Assembly (NCBI GenBank): GCA_019749875.1
Contig: JAIEPK010000429.1
Location: 1-34,556 of the forward strand
DNA: 34,556 nt
Source: Candidatus Binatia bacterium
Lineage (GTDB): Bacteria; Desulfobacterota; Binatia; UBA12015
Direction of reading: 5' to 3'
Shown: positions 1-9,069 of the stretch, piece by piece
How positions within the stretch are numbered: the first letter of the stretch is position 1
How the letters are laid out: every line of letters begins with the position of its first letter
Position numbers and translations under genes: made by a program
Notes under the pieces: generated by a model
The model's database searches: none
What the model was told of the DNA's origin: nothing
What the model saw: the letters and a program-made list of their open reading frames with translations, nothing else

Positions 1-2088
1 GCGACATTGCTCGCGACCCGCTCGGTGCTGCTCGACGGCGCGTTCGCCCAGCTGCAGACCGTCCGCGCCGCGGTCGGTGCGGACCTGGCGCGCTTCACGC
101 GCGGCGTGGCCGACGACGCGCAGCGCATCGCGGCCGATCCGCGCCTGACGAGCTTCTTGAAGGACGTGCGCGACGCACAGAAGCGCGCCGGCGTCGCGCG
201 CAAGGGCAACGACGACGCACCGGCGCCGCGCGCGCCTCGCTGGCTCGCCGCCACGGCCGAGCACGAGGGCTGGACCGACGTGCTGGTCTTCGACGAGGGC
301 GCGTCGCGCGTCGTGTACGCGTCGGGTGCCACGCCGCAGCTCGTCACGGGCGGCCTCGCGGCGGTCGTGCAGCGCAACGAGAGCCGCAACGAGACCGGCA
401 GCGTGACCTTCGTCGACGGCGGCGCCGATCCGGCCTTCGACGGCCAGGCGATGCTCTACGTGGCGACGTCCGTCGTCGACGGCGGGACCCGCCTCGGCAC
501 GCTGGTGATCGCGATCGCGGCGCCACAGCTCGATGCGGCGCTGCGCGCCGCGAGCGGGCAGACGCTGCCCGTCGGCCTCGGCGACGCGGGATCGGTGTGG
601 CTGATCGACGCGAGCCATCGCGTCCGTGCCGCGCTCGGCGCGCCGCTCGCGGCGAGCGATGGGCAGGTGCCGGGTGACGTTCCGACGGCCGCCGTCGACG
701 AGGCCCTGCAGGGACGCGAAGGCGCCGGCAGCTTCAGCAGCGACGCCGGCGGCGTGCTGGCCGCATTCGCGCCCATCGAGGTCGGCGAGCAGCGCTGGGC
801 GATCGGCGTGCAGATGCCGCGCGCGGTGGCGATGGCGCCGCTCTCCCGCGCGACGCTGAACGTCGCGGGCGCGGTGCTCCTCGCGGCGATCCTGGGCTGG
901 TTCCTCGGCGCGCGTCTGTGGAGCCAGTTCTCCGGCCGGCTGCGCGAGCTCGCGACGGTGCTGGCGCGCGCGCAGCGCGGCGACCGTCAAGCACGTCTCG
1001 AGGTCAAGCAGGACGGACCCGTCGCCGAGCTGGCGGGCGTCATCAACCGCCTGCTCGACGAGCGCGCGACGGCGCTCGCCCGCTCCGAACAGGAAGGCCA
1101 GCGCTCGACGCGCGACGCCGAGTCGCTGCTCGGCGTCGTCCGGGCGGCGACCAGCGGCGATCTGACGCCGCGCGCGCAGGTTGCGGACGGCTCGCTCGGC
1201 AACGTCTCGCGGGCGATGAACGAGATGCTCGACGGCATCGGCGCCCTGGTCACCAGCATGCGCGACGTCTCGAGCCGGGTCGGATCTTCGGCCAGCGAGG
1301 TGAAGGGCTGCACGGAGCAGGCGGCGAGCACGGCGTCGTCGCAGGCACGCGAGTGCGGCACGCTCGCGCAGACGGCGCAGGCGCTGCGCGCGGGCAACCA
1401 GCAGATCGCCGAGCAGTGCGCCGTCGCGGTCGACGCCGGACGGCGCTCCGAGCAGGCGAGCAAGCAGGGCCAGACCGCGCTCTCCGATCTGATCACCGGC
1501 ATGGACGGCCTGCAGCGCGAGACCCGTGCCGCCACCGTCAAGATCAAGCGTCTCGGCGAGCGTTCGATGCAGATCTCGGCGATCACCGGCACGATCTCCA
1601 AGATGTCGGCCCAGACCGACATGCTGGCGCTCAACGCCGCGATCGAAGCGTCGCGCGCGGGCGAGCACGGCCAGGGCTTCACCGTGGTCGCAGAGGAGGT
1701 CCGCAAGCTCGCCGAGCGCGCCGCGGCCGCGACGAAGGAGGTCGAGCGCCTCATCGCCGGCATCCAGTCGGACGTCAACGAGGCCGTGGGCGGCATGGAG
1801 CGCCAAGCCGAGCGGCTCGACGTCCAGACCGCCGCTGCCTCGCAGGCCGGACACGCGCTCGAGCGCGTGTCCACCGTCACCGGCGAGACCACCGTGCTGC
1901 TCGAGCAGATCGCGGGCACCGCGACGCAGCAGCTCGAGCGTGCGACCGAGATCGACGTCGCGCTCAAGCGCATCAGCGATGCCGCGAAGGGCGTGCAGCA
2001 GTCCAGCGAGCAGGCGCGGCGCACCACGGCCCAGATCCTGAGCGCGTCGGAGGAGCTCGGCGCGCGCGCGAGCCAGTTCCAGGCGTAG
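1..2088 (+). CDS. Methyl-accepting chemotaxis protein, 5'-truncated by window edge
   Basis: A transmembrane chemoreceptor that would pass a sensed signal to the CheA-type kinase encoded next. The frame is open from base 1, so the true start and the first membrane segment lie upstream; residue numbers here count from the TTG at base 7. Residues up to about 275 look like an extracytoplasmic Cache-type sensor. A hydrophobic segment follows at about 280-302 (GAVLLAAILGWFLG), then a HAMP region and a second HAMP-like stretch with the GDLTPR motif. From about 430 to the end is a long coiled-coil signalling domain with the conserved hairpin tip near residues 555-570 (VVAEEVRKLAERA). A PilJ-like role for type IV pili is suggested by its place directly before a ChpA-like kinase. 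The ligand cannot be read from sequence. The family assignment is very secure. Confidence 0.95.
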   Translation, partial: ATLLATRSVLLDGAFAQLQTVRAAVGADLARFTRGVADDAQRIAADPRLTSFLKDVRDAQKRAGVARKGNDDAPAPRAPRWLAATAEHEGWTDVLVFDEGASRVVYASGATPQLVTGGLAAVVQRNESRNETGSVTFVDGGADPAFDGQAMLYVATSVVDGGTRLGTLVIAIAAPQLDAALRAASGQTLPVGLGDAGSVWLIDASHRVRAALGAPLAASDGQVPGDVPTAAVDEALQGREGAGSFSSDAGGVLAAFAPIEVGEQRWAIGVQMPRAVAMAPLSRATLNVAGAVLLAAILGWFLGARLWSQFSGRLRELATVLARAQRGDRQARLEVKQDGPVAELAGVINRLLDERATALARSEQEGQRSTRDAESLLGVVRAATSGDLTPRAQVADGSLGNVSRAMNEMLDGIGALVTSMRDVSSRVGSSASEVKGCTEQAASTASSQARECGTLAQTAQALRAGNQQIAEQCAVAVDAGRRSEQASKQGQTALSDLITGMDGLQRETRAATVKIKRLGERSMQISAITGTISKMSAQTDMLALNAAIEASRAGEHGQGFTVVAEEVRKLAERAAAATKEVERLIAGIQSDVNEAVGGMERQAERLDVQTAAASQAGHALERVSTVTGETTVLLEQIAGTATQQLERATEIDVALKRISDAAKGVQQSSEQARRTTAQILSASEELGARASQFQA

Positions 2089-2094
2089 CGGTCC

Positions 2095-5000
2095 ATGAGC
2101 GACCCGGGCGCGAGAGAGCGGAGCGAGGCCGGCATGCCGCACGAATCCGAGTCCCGCACGCGCGGCGGCGAGAGCGTACCGCTCGGGCCGAGCGTCCATA
2201 CGATCCGCGATCTGTTCCGGGTCGAGGCGCGCGAGCTGCTGGCGGGCATGAGCACGCGGCTCGGCCAGATCGACGGCCACGTCGACGATGGCGCCGGGCT
2301 CGCCGACATCGCGGCGCGCGGCCATGCGCTCAAGGGCTCCGCCGCACTGGCGGAGCTGCCGTACCTGAGCCGCGCCGGCGCGATCCTGCAGCGTGCGGCC
2401 GAGCTTGCGCTCGGCGACGCGCAGCGCAACCGCGACGCCGCGCAGAATCTCGTGCGGGCCACGCGCGAGGCGCTCGGCCCGGCGCAGCGCATGCTCGACG
2501 ACTGCATCGACGGGAGCGGCGAGAGCCAGGAGCGGCTGCTCGGCGAGCTGCTCGACGCGTTCGCTCCCGAAACACGCGCCGCGCTCGAGGGCGAGGTGTC
2601 GCGCGAGGAGGCGGCCGAGGCCGCGATGCCCGACTACGAGGAGCTGCTCGGTGACGAGCCGGAGGTCGACGCGTTCCCGCCGTCGCTCACGGACGCCGCC
2701 GACCGCACTCCGTCGCTCGACGACGACGTCGCGCTGGCCGCCGCGTTCGCGGATGCCGACGGCGACCGCGCGGGCGACGACGCCGAGAGCGACGACGATC
2801 CCGCGGAGACCTTCGACCCCGAGCTCGCCGCATTCCTCGCCGAGACCTTCCAGCAGGAGCTGCGCGAGCTGCTCGGTGCCGTCCCGGAGATGCTGGGCGG
2901 ACTCGCCGATCCGGCGCAGCAGGCGAACCTGTGCGCCGATCTCGGCCGCATCTTCCACACCGTCAAGGGCAGTGCGGCGACCGTCGGACGGAACGACCTG
3001 CGCGACGTCGGCAAGACGCTGCAGGACGCCTTCGACCAGTACGCGGACGACGGCACGCTGCCGCTGCCGCCCGAGTTCATCGAAAGCCTCTCGGACCCGA
3101 TCGAGACCGTCTTCCTCGCCGCCGGGCTCGAGCCGCCGATGGTCCAGCTCGAGCTCGCCGCCGCGACCGCGCGCGCGTTCCTCGCCGACGACGAGGACGA
3201 GGCGCCCGGCGCATCCGCGCGGGGCGATGCCGGCGACGATGCGGCGACGATGCTCGCGGAGCAGGATGCGGACGACGCGAGCGCGCCGGCGACGGCGTTC
3301 GACGCGGACGACACCGCGCCGCCGCAGATCGAGCCCGAGATGATGGAGGCCTTCACGCTCGACGCGGACGCCGCGCTGAGCGCGTCGGAGACGGCACTCC
3401 TCTATCTCGAGCGCAACCCGCGCGACCGCACGCAGCTGCGCGCGCTGTTCCGGCACTTCCACACGCTGAAGGGTGCCGCGGCCGCGGTCGGCTTGACGCG
3501 CATCGCGGAGCAGCTGCACGCCGGCGAGACGCTGCTCGAGACGGTCATCGAGAGCCCGGTCGAGCGCAGCCCGGAGAAGCTCATCGAGCTGCTGCTGGAG
3601 CTCGTCGACTCGGTCGCGGGCCTGCTGGCGCAGGTGCGCGGCGTGCCGCACGAGCACCACATCCTGCACGACGTCGAGGCACGCGTCGCCGAGGTTCTCG
3701 GCGAGCCGGGTGCCGCGCCGGGAGCGACCCCGGCCTCTCCCGCGGGCGCCCCGAAGGGGCTGCACGTCGAGTCCACGACCGCGGCGCCGACGACCGAGCC
3801 AGCCGCTTCACCGGCGCCGCCGGCCGATCTCGATGCGGCGATCGTGCGCGTGCACGCGAGCCGGCTCGACCTGCTGATGAACCGCGTGAGCGAGCTCGTC
3901 GTCAGCCGGACGCGCATCGAAGACTCGATGAGCGGGATCTACGAGCTCAAGGACAAGCTGCGCCTCGGTAAGCTGCAGATCCACGAGGCGGTCGAGGGCT
4001 TCCGCGGCTTCGAGTTCAACCCCGCGCAGGCGCAGGGCGACGCGCCGGCGTCGGCCGCCGACGACACCTTCGGCTTCAGCGAGCTCGAGTTCGACAAGTA
4101 CGACGACTTCAACGTGCTGACGCGCACGCTGGTCGAGCTCGCGTCGGACGCGGGCGAGATCGTCGAGCAGCTCGGCGGCATGATCGACGCGATCGCGGAG
4201 GAGAGCCGTCAAGTCTCCAAGGTCACCTCGAGCCTGCAGCGCACGATCACCGGCATGCGGCTCCTGTCGATCGACACGCTGCTGCGCCGCCTGCAGCGGC
4301 CGATCCGCGACGCCGCGCGCCAGACCGGCAAGCAGATCGAGCTCAAGTGCGTCGGCGGCGAGGTCCAGGTCGACCGCGCGGTCATCGAGGCGCTGTACGG
4401 ACCGCTCCTGCACCTGGTGCGCAACTCGGTGTCGCACGGCATCGAGCCCGCCGACGAGCGGCGCGCGCACGGCAAGTCGGAGGTCGGCACGATCGAGCTG
4501 CGCGCCGTGCAGCGGCACGGCAGCGTCGAGGTCACGGTGCGCGACGACGGCCGCGGCCTCGACTTCACGGCGATCCGCAAGAAGGCCGAGCGTCAAGGAC
4601 TGATCTCGCCCAGCGAGACGGTGTCGCGCGAGGAGCTCGCGAAGCTGATCTTCCGGCCCGGCTTCTCGACGCAGAGCCGCGTGACGGATCTCGCCGGACG
4701 CGGCATCGGCATGGACGTCGTCATGGGCGAGGTCGAGCAGCTGCGCGGCACCGTCAGCGTCGACTCGCAGGACGGCCGCGGTGCCGCATTCACCATCCGG
4801 CTGCCGCTCGCGGCCATGATCGATCAGGTGCTGGTGCTGCGCGCCGGCACGCAGGTGTACGCGCTGTCGCAGGGGCCGATCGAGTCGGTATTCAACGTCG
4901 AGCCCGAGATGCTGCGCGAGACGGCCGACGGGCTGCTGCTGAAGATCGGCGAGGACCACGTGCCCGCGCTGTCGCTGCCGATGCTCACTGCCGGCTGCAC

Positions 5001-5706
5001 GGGCACCGCGTGGCAGAGCGGTCGCAACGGCGACGACGGACGCGCTTCGCGCGGCGCGACCGGAGCGGGCGCGACCGCGGTGGTGCTGCGCGGCGGTGAG
5101 CACCGCATGGGACTGCTGGTCGATCGCATCGAGGCGCAGCGCGAAGCGGTCGTCCGCCCGCTCGGCCGCCTGTTCGCCGGACATCCGTTCCTCAACAGCG
5201 CGACGTTCGCCGGCGACGGCCAGGTGATCTTCGTTCTCGACGTCGGGCGACTCGCCGATCTGCTCGGCTCCGAGCTGGCGCGCGCCGCTGCCGAGGCCGC
5301 CATCAAGCCCGACGCCGCCGTGGAGGTCGCCGAGGAGACGAACGACGCGATGGTCCTCTGGGTCGACGATTCGATCAGCGTGCGCAAGCTCGGCGGCCAC
5401 TTCCTCGCCGCCGAGGGCTGGAGCGCCGAGACCGCCGTCGACGGCCGCGACGCGCTCGAGAAGCTGCGCCGCGGTCGCTACCGCGTCCTGGTGACCGACC
5501 TCGAGATGCCGCGCATGCACGGCTACGAGCTGCTGAGCGAGATCCGCTCGGACCCGCACCTCGCGACGCTGCCCGTCATCGTGTGCAGCTCGCGCTCGAG
5601 CGACAAGCACCGGCGGCGTGCACAGGAGGCCGGCGCGAACGGCTACCTGACCAAGCCGTTCACGCAGGCGTCGCTCGCGGCGGCGTTGCGCGACGCGCTG
5701 GCCTGA
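2095..5706 (+). CDS. cheA: Hybrid CheA/ChpA-type chemotaxis histidine kinase with three HPt domains and a receiver
   Basis: A 1203-residue kinase that would autophosphorylate under receptor control and feed phosphate to response regulators. Three histidine phosphotransfer motifs are visible: H77 (HALKGS), H288 (HTVKGS) and H456 (HTLKGA). Acidic, low-complexity linkers separate them. The dimerisation region lies at about 580-740. The ATPase domain has an N box (N777 and H781), a G1 box at D818-G-R-G and a G2 box at G868-R-G-I-G-M. A CheW-like domain follows at about 930-1070 with a glycine-rich insertion. The C-terminal receiver has acidic D1091/D1092, phosphoacceptor D1135 (TDLEMP) and K1187. 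It starts 6 bp after the receptor stop without a clear ribosome site, so translation is probably coupled. Ordinary CheA has one HPt and no receiver; multiple HPt domains plus a receiver is the ChpA/PilL plan known from twitching motility systems. The motility output is inferred. Confidence 0.95.
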   Translation: MSDPGARERSEAGMPHESESRTRGGESVPLGPSVHTIRDLFRVEARELLAGMSTRLGQIDGHVDDGAGLADIAARGHALKGSAALAELPYLSRAGAILQRAAELALGDAQRNRDAAQNLVRATREALGPAQRMLDDCIDGSGESQERLLGELLDAFAPETRAALEGEVSREEAAEAAMPDYEELLGDEPEVDAFPPSLTDAADRTPSLDDDVALAAAFADADGDRAGDDAESDDDPAETFDPELAAFLAETFQQELRELLGAVPEMLGGLADPAQQANLCADLGRIFHTVKGSAATVGRNDLRDVGKTLQDAFDQYADDGTLPLPPEFIESLSDPIETVFLAAGLEPPMVQLELAAATARAFLADDEDEAPGASARGDAGDDAATMLAEQDADDASAPATAFDADDTAPPQIEPEMMEAFTLDADAALSASETALLYLERNPRDRTQLRALFRHFHTLKGAAAAVGLTRIAEQLHAGETLLETVIESPVERSPEKLIELLLELVDSVAGLLAQVRGVPHEHHILHDVEARVAEVLGEPGAAPGATPASPAGAPKGLHVESTTAAPTTEPAASPAPPADLDAAIVRVHASRLDLLMNRVSELVVSRTRIEDSMSGIYELKDKLRLGKLQIHEAVEGFRGFEFNPAQAQGDAPASAADDTFGFSELEFDKYDDFNVLTRTLVELASDAGEIVEQLGGMIDAIAEESRQVSKVTSSLQRTITGMRLLSIDTLLRRLQRPIRDAARQTGKQIELKCVGGEVQVDRAVIEALYGPLLHLVRNSVSHGIEPADERRAHGKSEVGTIELRAVQRHGSVEVTVRDDGRGLDFTAIRKKAERQGLISPSETVSREELAKLIFRPGFSTQSRVTDLAGRGIGMDVVMGEVEQLRGTVSVDSQDGRGAAFTIRLPLAAMIDQVLVLRAGTQVYALSQGPIESVFNVEPEMLRETADGLLLKIGEDHVPALSLPMLTAGCTGTAWQSGRNGDDGRASRGATGAGATAVVLRGGEHRMGLLVDRIEAQREAVVRPLGRLFAGHPFLNSATFAGDGQVIFVLDVGRLADLLGSELARAAAEAAIKPDAAVEVAEETNDAMVLWVDDSISVRKLGGHFLAAEGWSAETAVDGRDALEKLRRGRYRVLVTDLEMPRMHGYELLSEIRSDPHLATLPVIVCSSRSSDKHRRRAQEAGANGYLTKPFTQASLAAALRDALA

Positions 5707-5708
5707 GC

Positions 5709-5732
5709 GCGTCGTCTCGGCGCGGGCGACGC
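5709..5732 (+). terminator. Candidate stem-loop after the chemosensory operon
   Basis: GCGTCG at 5709-5714 pairs with CGACGC at 5727-5732, directly after the kinase stop codon. A second small stem, CCCCG/CGGGG, lies at 5737-5755. There is no T-run, so intrinsic termination is only possible, not shown. Confidence 0.35.
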
Positions 5733-5770
5733 ACCGCCCCGTGTCCTTCGCGGGGACGCACCGGCACGTG

Positions 5771-5776
5771 TAAGGT
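5771..5776 (+). promoter_or_regulatory. Possible -10 element (TAAGGT) for a near-leaderless transcript
   Basis: TAAGGT ends 9 nt before the ATG at 5786, and no Shine-Dalgarno sequence lies between. The same spacing is seen before the kinase gene at 24620 (TAGGGT, 9 nt). No good -35 hexamer is visible. Confidence 0.35.
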
Positions 5777-5785
5777 CGCGCGGGC

Positions 5786-6445
5786 ATGCTCGCGGATTCC
5801 CTCACCCCCGACGTCGACCGATCCGGCGAAGGCGCCTGGCAGCCGTACGTGCATGCAGGGGCGGCGGCGCTGCTGATCGGCGCGCTCGGCTGGTTCGGCA
5901 CGCTGCAGGTCTGGGTGCTGGCGCTGACCGGCGGCGCGATCGCGTTCTCGATCGCGCGCCGCGACGGCAGCGAGCCGGCCACGACCGACCGCAGCGCCAC
6001 GCTTCTGAAGCTCGCGTTCGTCGTCGTGCTGGGTGCGGCGTCGTACGACAATCGCGCCCATCACATCGACGTGCTGCGCCCGTCGGCCGCGCATCTCGCC
6101 GGCTTCTTCCTGATCGCCGCGGGTCTCGACCTGCGACGCCGCGCGATGGCGTCGCTCGGCCACCAGTTCTCGATCAAGGTCGTGCTGTTCGACGATCACC
6201 GGCTGGTCGAGGACGGGCCGTACCGCACGATCCGCCATCCGAACTACACGGGGCTCGTCTTGATCATGGTCGGCACCAGCATCGTCCTCGAGAGCCCGCT
6301 CGCGTTCGCCGCGGTGGTGGTCGTGTGGCTGCCGGCGCTGCTGCTGCGCATCCGGCACGAGGAGTCGGCGCTCGAGCGGCACTTCGGCGCCGTCTGGATC
6401 GCCTACGCGCGGCGTACCGCGCGTCTGGTGCCGCGGCTCTACTGA
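5786..6445 (+). CDS. Isoprenylcysteine carboxyl methyltransferase (ICMT) family membrane protein
   Basis: A 219-residue integral membrane protein with about four or five hydrophobic segments. The C-terminal half carries the ICMT/PEMT signature GPYRTIRHPNY at residues 144-154, the cofactor-binding region for S-adenosylmethionine. It also has the family's terminal RxxxEExxLxxHFG pattern near residue 190. Eukaryotic members methylate prenylated cysteines; bacterial members have mostly unknown substrates, so no specific substrate is assigned. The ATG start is supported by a TA-containing hexamer 9 nt upstream and by the lack of an alternative with a ribosome site. It is followed 5 bp later by a polysaccharide deacetylase on the same strand, so the two may be co-transcribed and could share an envelope role. 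That link is inferred from position only. Confidence 0.85.
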   Translation: MLADSLTPDVDRSGEGAWQPYVHAGAAALLIGALGWFGTLQVWVLALTGGAIAFSIARRDGSEPATTDRSATLLKLAFVVVLGAASYDNRAHHIDVLRPSAAHLAGFFLIAAGLDLRRRAMASLGHQFSIKVVLFDDHRLVEDGPYRTIRHPNYTGLVLIMVGTSIVLESPLAFAAVVVVWLPALLLRIRHEESALERHFGAVWIAYARRTARLVPRLY

Positions 6446-6450
6446 GCGTC

Positions 6451-7395
6451 GTGCCGGCATCCGACCAACGCACGACGCGCGCGACGACGTGCCACGCCGG
6501 CGCGCGCGTCAACGCGCTCAGCATCGACGTCGAGGACTGGTACCACGACGAGAGCCGCGGCGCGGGACCGGCGACCGCCGCGGAGATCGCGGCCGGCGGC
6601 GCGCGCGTCGAGCGCAACCTCGAGCGGCTGCTCGCCTTGCTCGACGCGGCGGCGACGCACGCGACGTTCTTCTTCCTCGCCGGGGTCGCGCGCGAGCATC
6701 CACGGCTGGCGCGCGCCGTCGCGGCGGCGGGGCACGAGATCGCCTGCCACGGCCTGCGTCACGTGCCGGTCGCGCTGCGCTCGCGCGCCGACGTCCGTGA
6801 CGACGTCCGCCGTGCGCGCGCGATCCTCGAGGACGTGACGGGCGCGCGCGTGATCGGCTTTCGTGCGCCGTGCTTCGTGCGCGACGTGCGTCACCTGTGG
6901 CTGCTCGACGAGCTCGCCGAGGCGGGCTTCGCCTACGACTCGAGCTGGCTGCCGCTCCGCTACGCGCCGGGCGCGGCGCCACGCATCGGCGGCACGCGTG
7001 GTCCGACGCGCCTCGCGAACGGGCTGTGGGAGTTTCCGATGCCGGTGAGCCGGCTCGCGGGCCACGAGCTGCCGATCGCGGCCGGCGGCTTCGCGCTGCG
7101 CGCCCTGCCGCTCGCGTTCGTGACGCGGCAGATCCGGCGCTTCAACGCCGAGGTCGGCCCGGCGGTGGTCTACACGCATCCGTGGGAGATCGACCCCGAG
7201 TCACCGAAGCTGCCGGGGACGCGCGGCTACGTGCGTTTCTTCAACGGCGTCGGACGACGCAGCATGGCGCAGAAGCTCGCGCGACTCGTGCGCGAGCTCT
7301 CGTTCGCGCCGCTCGCCGAGGTCTACGCGGCGCAGCTCGCCGCGCCACCCGCCCTCGCCGCAGCGGACCTCAGCGCAGCCCGTTCCCCCCGCTGA
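6451..7395 (+). CDS. Polysaccharide deacetylase, exosortase-locus type (DUF3473 C-terminus)
   Basis: A 314-residue NodB-fold deacetylase predicted to remove acetyl groups from a cell-envelope or exported polysaccharide. The metal site is visible: the N-terminal SIDVEDW motif (D26 and D29) and the H100-G-L-R-H104 pair. The next conserved block, IGFRAPCF, follows. The C-terminal third, containing the YTHPWEIDPE motif, matches the DUF3473 extension typical of deacetylases in exosortase (PEP-CTERM) loci. No signal peptide is present, as is usual for that subgroup. The start chosen is the GTG at 6451, 5 bp after the methyltransferase stop; the open frame continues upstream into that gene but the coding signal does not. 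The 3' end overlaps the convergent recO gene by 26 bp. No exosortase or glycosyltransferase is in the window, so the polysaccharide is unknown. Confidence 0.88.
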   Translation: MPASDQRTTRATTCHAGARVNALSIDVEDWYHDESRGAGPATAAEIAAGGARVERNLERLLALLDAAATHATFFFLAGVAREHPRLARAVAAAGHEIACHGLRHVPVALRSRADVRDDVRRARAILEDVTGARVIGFRAPCFVRDVRHLWLLDELAEAGFAYDSSWLPLRYAPGAAPRIGGTRGPTRLANGLWEFPMPVSRLAGHELPIAAGGFALRALPLAFVTRQIRRFNAEVGPAVVYTHPWEIDPESPKLPGTRGYVRFFNGVGRRSMAQKLARLVRELSFAPLAEVYAAQLAAPPALAAADLSAARSPR

Positions 7396-8233
7396 CGGGG
7401 TCGTTCAGCACCGGTCCGAGCAGCTCCAGCGAACGCAGTCGGCCGCGCAGGTGCGGCGCGAGCAGCAGGTCGAGCGCGAGCGCGACCTCACGCGCGGCGC
7501 GCGCCGAGAGCCGCGCCGCCACCGCGCCTTCCACCGCCCACGGGCCGTGCCCGTCGTGCGCGTCGTGACCGCCGTCGCCGTCATGTCCGTTGCCGAGGCC
7601 GGCGCGCGCGACGGCGACCTGCAGCGTGCCGAGACAGTCGAGGGCCTCGTTCGACAGCAGCATGCCTCCTTCCTCGCGCGCCCGGCACTGCGAGCACAGC
7701 GCACCGCCCAGGCCGCCGACCAGCCGCACCGGTCCGCGATCGGCCGCGAGCGGACGGGTGCAGCCACGACAGACGACCAGCTCCGGGCGATAGCCGGACG
7801 CGTGCAGCGCCGCGAGCTCGAACAGGCGCAGGGTCGCGGGTCCCGGCTCGGCGGCGTTCAGGCGCGCGAGCGTCGCCGCGACGATGCGGTAGAGGTCGTC
7901 GCCGACCTCGCTCTCGACCGACATCTTGTCGGCCAGCTCGACCACGTGGCTCGCGGCGGTGAAGCGCTCGAGCGTGTTCAGCAGACGCGGCCACGGCTGC
8001 AGCAGCACGGCGCGCTCGAGGAAGGCGAGCTCGCTGTGCGGACGACGCTTGTAGTCGAGGGTGACGTGCGAGAAGATCTCGAGCGTGCCGGGGAAGCGCC
8101 GCTGCGAGCGCTTCGCGCCCTTGGCGATGCCCGAGAACTTGCCGGCCGCGCGCGACAGCACGGTGACGATCTTGTCGGACTCGCCGTACTCGCGGGTGCG
8201 CAGCACGATGGCCGGCGTCGATTCGAAGCGCAC
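7370..8233 (-). CDS. recO: DNA repair protein RecO
   Basis: A 287-residue protein of the RecFOR pathway, which loads RecA onto single-stranded gaps coated by SSB. The N-terminal OB-fold is clear, with the family pattern VLRTREYGESDKIVTVL near residues 10-26 and then SGIAKGAKR. A helical domain follows. A zinc site is visible as C155-R-G-C158 and C180-S-Q-C183. An insertion from about residue 215 to 232 is rich in His, Asp and Gly (HDGDGGHDAHDGH), which is unusual and could bind metal. The start is the GTG at 8233; it has no ribosome site but a TGATAAAC sequence ends about 8 nt upstream. The gene is convergent with the polysaccharide deacetylase and overlaps its end by 26 bp. The length is slightly above the common 240-270 residues, mainly because of the insertion. 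Confidence 0.95.
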   Translation of the reverse strand: MRFESTPAIVLRTREYGESDKIVTVLSRAAGKFSGIAKGAKRSQRRFPGTLEIFSHVTLDYKRRPHSELAFLERAVLLQPWPRLLNTLERFTAASHVVELADKMSVESEVGDDLYRIVAATLARLNAAEPGPATLRLFELAALHASGYRPELVVCRGCTRPLAADRGPVRLVGGLGGALCSQCRAREEGGMLLSNEALDCLGTLQVAVARAGLGNGHDGDGGHDAHDGHGPWAVEGAVAARLSARAAREVALALDLLLAPHLRGRLRSLELLGPVLNDPVSGGNGLR

Positions 8234-8241
8234 GCGCTGCG

Positions 8242-8247
8242 TTTATC
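8242..8247 (-). promoter_or_regulatory. Possible -10 element (GATAAA) for recO
   Basis: On the minus strand GATAAA, in the context TGTGATAAAC, ends 8 nt before the GTG start of recO. It matches the -10 consensus at four of six positions, and no ribosome site intervenes. The -35 side is not convincing. Confidence 0.35.
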
Positions 8248-8273
8248 ACACGATTTTTCTGCCGCCGCCGGAA

Positions 8274-8302
8274 TTGACACTGAAATGGTGGGTCCTTAGG
8301 TT
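8274..8302 (+). promoter_or_regulatory. Sigma-70-like promoter upstream of grpE
   Basis: A perfect TTGACA (8274-8279) is followed by a 17 bp spacer and TAGGTT (8297-8302). This lies within the 167 bp divergent gap between recO and grpE. The predicted start of transcription is near 8309, giving a leader of about 90 nt to the ATG at 8401. No CIRCE inverted repeat and no sigma-32-type sequence was found here. Confidence 0.5.
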
Positions 8303-8400
8303 CCCGCAGCCCTCCGGCCGACGCCGTGGCGTCGTTCGAGAACAGGTGCTGCAGCGTCGAGCCGGTGACGACCAGCCGGCCCGGGCGTTCGAGCAAAGCG

Positions 8401-9069
<669 letters not shown>

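Noticed and set aside
3808-6051. A 747-codon minus-strand open frame over the hybrid kinase gene
   Set aside because: Composition is biased and it crosses two real genes on the other strand.
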